From Chromera velia (lineage: Eukaryota > Sar > Chromeraceae), in contig JAHBMJ010005769.1 of NCBI GenBank assembly GCA_018398765.1, forward strand, positions 1-64,000: a stretch of 64,000 bases of DNA, given 5' to 3'. The notes beneath the pieces are model-generated. The model ran no database searches, was not told the origin of the DNA, and worked only from the letters and a program-made list of their open reading frames with translations. Positions 59,401-64,000 of this stretch are shown one piece after another. Both the position numbers and the translations under genes were made by a program. Each line of letters starts with the position of its first letter. The first letter of the stretch is position 1.

Positions 59401-60978
59401 CTTCCCCCTCCCTTCTCACGAGAGAAGGATTCCTTCTCATCTCCTCCAGTCCCCCCTGACCCATCTGCACTAGTCTGTCGACCAGGCAGACCAGGCAGGG
59501 AACCACCAGAGAAGTCATCAGGTGCTAGCTCGATATGCTGAAGGCCGTCAAAAGCGATGAACAGAAGGGGGGGGGCTGTGTGAAGCTCCTTCCCCTTCAG
59601 CAACGTGATCCCTCTGTGGTCGTTGTACAGACAGAGAGACTCGTCTGGGGTCCATCGAATAGACGGCCAACAGAAACGATCAGCAATGCGACGGGAAAAA
59701 GAGGCAATCGAGCTCTTTGTCCCGACATCCCAGACCAGGATGTTGCGATCCTGTTCCGGGTGCTCAATTCCTGCAATTCAGCAGACAAACAGCAGACAAC
59801 CAACGAAGCTCTCAGCATGAGTGAAGGAGAGAGCAATTGTCATATGGGACACCCAGACTGGGAGGGAGGGAATACACAAACGACAGCAGACGAAGCGCTT
59901 CTTCAACGTCTGCGTGACCACGAGGCCAGCCTTCAGAAACCAGACTCAGAATCTGCGGAAGACCAAGCACTCAGGGGGGGGGGAAACACAGGAGAAGGGG
60001 GGCAGTAGAAAAAAAACCGCAACTGAGGAAGGAAAGAAAGAAAACACTGAAGTCCCAATCACGGCAGACAGACTGCTGGTTTGCGCAGCCCGCTGCTTGC
60101 CCATGCATGCAGGAGGGGTTCCAAGGAAACGCACTCTCACCCACCTACCCACGCACGCACCCACCTTCAGCTTTCTGTGTCTCGATGGAGACAAAGTTGT
60201 GTGCGGTGACGAGGAAAGTGGACAGGGGTGACCAGTCAAGGTACTTGACCTGTCGTTTGCCCGACCCCTCCAGTCGGTCTTCCTTCACCTCCTCCAGTTT
60301 GAATTCCGCAGGCGCATTCGACCCCCAAGCATGGTGCTGCAATTCAGTGAAAAACGGGCAGGCGACATCATTTTAAATAGCAGTAAAGAGCAAATTCCAG
60401 GGGCGAATGGAGTCACAAGCTGGGCCGGTGATGTGAAGGAAGGAAGGAAGGAAGGACTCCTACCGTTCTGAAGGCCCGCTCCGGCGAGGAAAAACCCGTC
60501 CGCCAACCCACACCACCATCTCACACTCACTCGACTCACAAAAGGAAATCTTGGCCGAACACCCACTGACCAGCCGCACAATCTTGCTGACTTACGCAAA
60601 GACAGATTGAAAAGAGACAAACAGAACACACAGCCATAGCAACTGGATCGAGATGAAAACTGGATTGAAGCAAGAAATTCATGGGGCACATAGTGTCACA
60701 TCTTATTTAGAATCAGCCGCTTACGGCATGAAAAACAGGTGCAGCAGTGGCAGTGAAGGGCAGAGAATGGTGTGAGGCCTGACCTCAAGAATTGAGACGT
60801 CGCCTCCGGTTTCCGCAATGGCGATGCGCGTGCCAGAAGGGTTCCAGCAAGCCGCCTCGCAGGGTTTCCTCACGATTTCCCTCGTATTCTCCTTGTCCCC
60901 CACCGCCTCATTGTCTCTCACAAGTGGATAGAGAATGCGGAGGCTGGACTTCTCTCTCAAGAACAATACCAGTGACAT
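53326..60978 (-). CDS. eIF2A-like translation initiation factor fused to a C-terminal GYF domain
   Basis: Eight exons, all joining in phase at GT-AG introns: 60978-60784, 60336-60165, 59770-58718, 58246-57734, 57299-56697, 56268-56048, 55529-53754, 53487-53326 (about 1564 aa). Residues 1-700 are the eIF2A beta-propeller. Landmarks are ACWNPSGTRIAIAETGG, NILVWDVGTKSS, SYYGQTSVACLRI, NTIAWSPMGTMVVVGGFGNL, RRRVDNGYKIFDFNG and FEELYEVGWKP. Propeller blades carry Gly/Lys/Glu-rich inserts (residues about 200-420). Residues 700-920 are KYIPPHKKKE and a Lys/Glu/Ala linker. Residues 920-1490 are Gln/Pro/Ala-rich. A GYF domain ends the protein, split by the last intron: CWEYLDPKGQRQ, then GPFVAAQMANWAEHGYF. 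eIF2A acts in tRNA delivery and start selection; GYF domains bind Pro-rich partners. I chose the ATG at 60978; it follows AAAG, so an upstream exon is possible. Confidence 0.88.
55530..56047 (-). other. Intron with assembly gap
   Basis: Intron 6 of the eIF2A-GYF gene. Thirty N at 55771-55800 lie between G-runs, so the intron length is not known. The donor side is a GTCAGTCAG repeat and the acceptor side a CTGT repeat. Confidence 0.85.
55771..55800. other. Assembly gap (30 N)
   Basis: Runs of G on both sides (about 8 left, 14 right) point to a G homopolymer that stopped sequencing or assembly. Confidence 0.99.
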
Positions 60979-62096
60979 CTTTAAAGAACAGTAAGAGTAA
61001 GTGGAATTCTAGATTGGATGGATAGGTAGGCAAGTTGGTCTTCTTAAAAGATGGATCGATCGATCGATAGAAGTGGAATATCAGGACAGTTACTGAGCTC
61101 GATGAGAAAACAAAGTGATACTCGAAAAGATGGTAAGCTCTTTCTTTTTTTTGGCCCCGTACTATCACCCCAAGGGCGAGACGGTCCGTTGGCAGGACTT
61201 GCAAGTGGCTTTGTGGTACTGATCTCCTGCGCTCTTCCCCTCCTCCTTCCTTCCCACCCTTGAGTTGAAGTCAAATTTGACGATGACCACGCACAGAACG
61301 AACACAGACACGGATCCAATGAAGGAGTGGTTGATAAGTTGGACGATGTTGGCGGATTGGTCGATAGTGGTTGATAAGGTCGCGAAAAGAACTGGTGAAA
61401 TGATGTCGTCAGATGGCAAGTAGCATGAAGAGCACTCACAGTCACAGACACGGAATAATGGCAATGTTGGCCTTTCTCTCCCCCACCTCTGTCACTCCAA
61501 GGTCGCACTTCCAGAATGAAGGAACAAGCTGAGAGCTTCCAAGAACTCAGTGCGTGTTATGTGCGTGTTGAAGGAAATGAGGCGCAAAATTTAAATCGCA
61601 AAAAAGCCTCCGTGGGCAGCTCATGGGCCCCAGTCTCGACATGAAAAAAAACACATAAACAATTCTGAGAGTTTGAAATGAGAGCAGATAAGGCGGACCG
61701 CAAATTCCAAGGAACTGACAAAAAGTGTGTCACGCCTGCGTACTCTCGTGGAGGGGCCCCAGTCAGCTTGACACATTTTTTACATCTGCGAATGCGAAGG
61801 CCCTGTCGAAGAGAAAATCAAAAAGAAGGTGGAGTGCCATCCGGGGAACTCATTCTGCGTGTTTCAGTCTGATCAATTTCTTTCTCTGGCTGTGTCAGAG
61901 AAGCTTTCCAACAGCTGCATCAGACAGTTCAAAGAAGCGTGTGTTGTCCAACAAAAAAACGGCGTTGGAGTCGGTCTCACCAAGAGAAATTTTTCGCTCT
62001 TCTGAAGCATCATCTCTCTTGACAGAAGCAGGAGTTGATCCGTTCCCCGTTTCCCTCTCTTCAGTCTGTGCCGCCTCCAGGCGTAGCTTGGCAATC
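60979..62096. promoter_or_regulatory. Shared upstream region of a head-to-head gene pair
   Basis: About 1.1 kb separates the ATG of the minus-strand eIF2A-GYF gene from the ATG of the plus-strand centrin gene. It must hold both 5' UTRs and promoters. I see a GATC repeat (61054-61066) but no canonical TATA box that I would trust. An open frame in phase with centrin runs back to 61725 but has no protein-like content. Confidence 0.5.
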
Positions 62097-62714
62097 ATGA
62101 GCAGAAGCAGAGCCGCCCTCGCAGGCAACAAAAAGCGAATCTATGAAAGGCCTGGTCTGACAGAGGATGAGATTGATGAGATTCGGGAAGCGTTCAATTT
62201 GTTCGACACGGACGGATCAGGAACGATCGACCCGAAGGAATTGAAAGCAGCGATGCAGTCGTTGGGATTCGAGACGAAGAATCCAACCATCTACCAAATG
62301 ATAGCAGAATTGGACAGGGATGGGAACGGAGCAATCGACTTCGATGAGTTTCTTGATGCCATCACTTCAAAACTGGTAAGGGGTTGTTTAGGGCTTCTTT
62401 TCTGGCCACGTGTTGTGCCCACAAGGCTGAGTGTTGAATTTTCTTGTCCTTTTCATTCTGTTGGCGAAATGTGTGAGTGAGTGCAGGGTGATCGAGAAAC
62501 GCGTGAAGGTGTGAGCAAGATCTTTGCGCTTTTTGATGACGAGAAAAAAGGGACGATCTCTCTGAAGAACCTCCAGAGAGTTGCGAAGGAGTTGGGTGAG
62601 ACGATGACTCAGGAGGAGTTGCGGGAAATGATCGAGAGGGCAGACTCCAATGGAGATGGGGAGATCTCCTTTGAGGACTTCTACACGATCATGACCAAGA
62701 AAACCTTTCCCTAG
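62097..62714 (+). CDS. Centrin (caltractin), EF-hand protein
   Basis: Two exons, 62097-62375 and 62487-62714, joined in phase 0 by a 111-bp GT-AG intron; 168 aa, the usual centrin length. A short basic N end ([20 protein letters not shown]) precedes four EF-hands: [36 protein letters not shown] and [12 protein letters not shown]. Loops 1 and 2 are canonical. Loop 3 lacks the acidic residue at position 12 (Asn) and loop 4 has Asp there, so Ca binding in the C half may be weaker. The linker ITSKLGDRET and the end KKTFP fit centrins of the flagellar/centrosomal type. Centrins form contractile fibres at basal bodies and centrosomes, and also sit in nuclear pore and repair complexes. I chose this ATG because the protein then has family length. 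Confidence 0.96.
62376..62486 (+). other. Centrin intron
   Basis: GTAAGG donor and GTGCAG acceptor, 111 bp, splitting the gene between EF-hands 2 and 3, after codon 93. Confidence 0.9.
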
Positions 62715-63534
62715 CTGAAACGTCTCTGTACCACCCTTTCTCTCTTCCCCCTACCCGCTCTGAAGCACACACCCACACAGACAGAGGCACTCGGTCGTTT
62801 GGCCTGTCCAGAGAGGATTGTGTACATATAAGAATGAAGGGAAAAGAGATTCGCAGAGAAGAGAAGAGGTCACTCCCCGTTGCCTGCTGTCGGGTGTCGT
62901 GTCAGCGTTGAGTTAGATGGTTTCATTGGATCTTCCCCTCCTGTCTTGGTGGAGTCAGAGGGACTTGGGGATCTCAGCACGTGAGACCAGAGAGGCAGAG
63001 AGTGAAGGTGTGCGGGGGAAAGGGGTGAGGTACATGGCTTTAAGAGAAGAGGGTGCTGGTTGTCCTTTGTTGAAGCTCGCGACAATTGTGTGGCTGATAG
63101 ATGCATGAATTAATAAAATGAACACATACTTGAGTGGGGGGAGGTTCTTCCTTCAATAAGGGGGGGCATGGAGTCAATCGAGGAAGCTTAATGCTCGGGT
63201 GACAGACAGACCTGCCGTGTGCGCAGGCAGGCCGCCTCGACTGCATGATCATCTCCCGGCCCTCTGGAGCATCTGAAGGCGAACAGAGAGCTGACCGGAT
63301 GTTCGTTTATTGATGGTAGATAAACAGCAACAATCTGCATTGTTGACATAAATCATTTGTGTTGCCTGGCGCTGCCTTCCTTTTTTTTCGTGCGCTTACG
63401 CCCCCGTCTTCCCGCGTTTGCTTTGATCCCATTTTGCTGCATATACAGTGTCTTTGTTTTCTATGTGGCTATCGCGCTGTTTGTCCGCCGCTTTGTCTCC
63501 GGAGAAAAAGGAAGTCCACTAGCCTGCCTGACAG

Positions 63535-63577
<43 letters not shown>

Positions 63578-64000
63578 GTGTGTTTGTATGTGTGAGCGCT
63601 AATAAAATATAATAGAGCGTTGCTCTCCTCCCCTTACCCTACTCCCTTTCTGGCGGTCTTGCTCCCTTTCTTTCCTCAGCTCCGTCATTTTTCTTTTCTT
63701 TCTTCCTTCCTTCTGTCGTCTGTCGGTCAGTCTGTCTTTTTGTTTTTTTGTGTTTTTGTCTTTTTTTACGTATGTTCGAGAAGGAAAAAGAAGGAAAAAA
63801 GAAACAAAGCCGCCATTTTGTCTGTCTCTGTGTCTGTCTGTCTGTCTAGACCCCTGCCCACTTTGTCTGAAATGTCGTGATGTTCTTTTGTCTTTGTTGT
63901 TTTTTTTATTTTCTTCTGTTGTGTTCATGAAGAAAAGGAGGGGAAAAAATCATATAGTCTGTCTGTGTAGAAAGGCGTAAGGCTACACTGGGCAAGGAAG
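62715..64000. other. Region downstream of centrin, no gene seen
   Basis: Begins with the centrin 3' UTR; AATAAAA at 63112-63118 might serve as a polyadenylation signal. Then CT-rich DNA with (CT)n at 63539-63567 and GTCT repeats near 63815-63845. No ORF with recognisable content. Confidence 0.5.

Noticed and set aside
61725-62096. N-terminal extension of centrin
   Set aside because: The frame is open to 61725, but the added residues have no centrin character, and family length fits the ATG at 62097.

Overview
This is a nuclear window from a eukaryote with GT-AG introns, roughly balanced base composition, long pyrimidine/purine low-complexity tracts and heavy transposon load. The two host genes I can read are an eIF2A-type translation factor and a centrin. 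The centrin resembles apicomplexan and algal flagellar centrins. My best inference is an alveolate alga such as a chromerid, but nothing in the sequence proves the species.

Layout. 1-4466: the 3' part of a Ty1/copia-type LTR element, running off the left edge and ending in a 237-bp LTR. About 4.5-8.64 kb: a decayed non-LTR retrotransposon with a C-terminal zinc/endonuclease-like region (R2-type layout). 8.64-12.1 kb: no gene seen, but a tandem 27-mer, a strong hairpin and a ~185-bp tandem array. 12.1-15.4 kb and 30.6-32.9 kb: two halves of one EEP-endonuclease LINE, split by a ~15.2-kb minus-strand Ty3/gypsy chromodomain element (15398-30590, LTRs at both ends). 32958-38938: a ~6-kb element with ~194-bp terminal inverted repeats and two convergent, intron-bearing genes that I cannot assign to any family. 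39656-40516: a hAT-type MITE with a perfect 8-bp target duplication. 40565-41206: a fold-back MITE made of ATTTTACGGG-like modules. 41243-44234: a small LTR element with tRNA-type primer site and TATAT duplication, carrying two overlapping ORFs but no pol. 44.2-53.3 kb: mostly GA/CT-rich low-complexity DNA with at best two weak host exons.

53.3-62.7 kb is the host gene block. A minus-strand gene of eight exons reads in phase from an eIF2A beta-propeller through a basic/acidic linker and a long Gln/Pro-rich region into a C-terminal GYF domain (about 1564 aa). It lies head to head with a plus-strand, two-exon, 168-aa centrin gene, with about 1.1 kb between the starts. A 30-base assembly gap lies inside one intron of the eIF2A-GYF gene. 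The remaining 1.3 kb to the right edge holds no gene that I can see.

The two best candidates for something undescribed are the eIF2A-GYF fusion and the orphan 6-kb TIR element.
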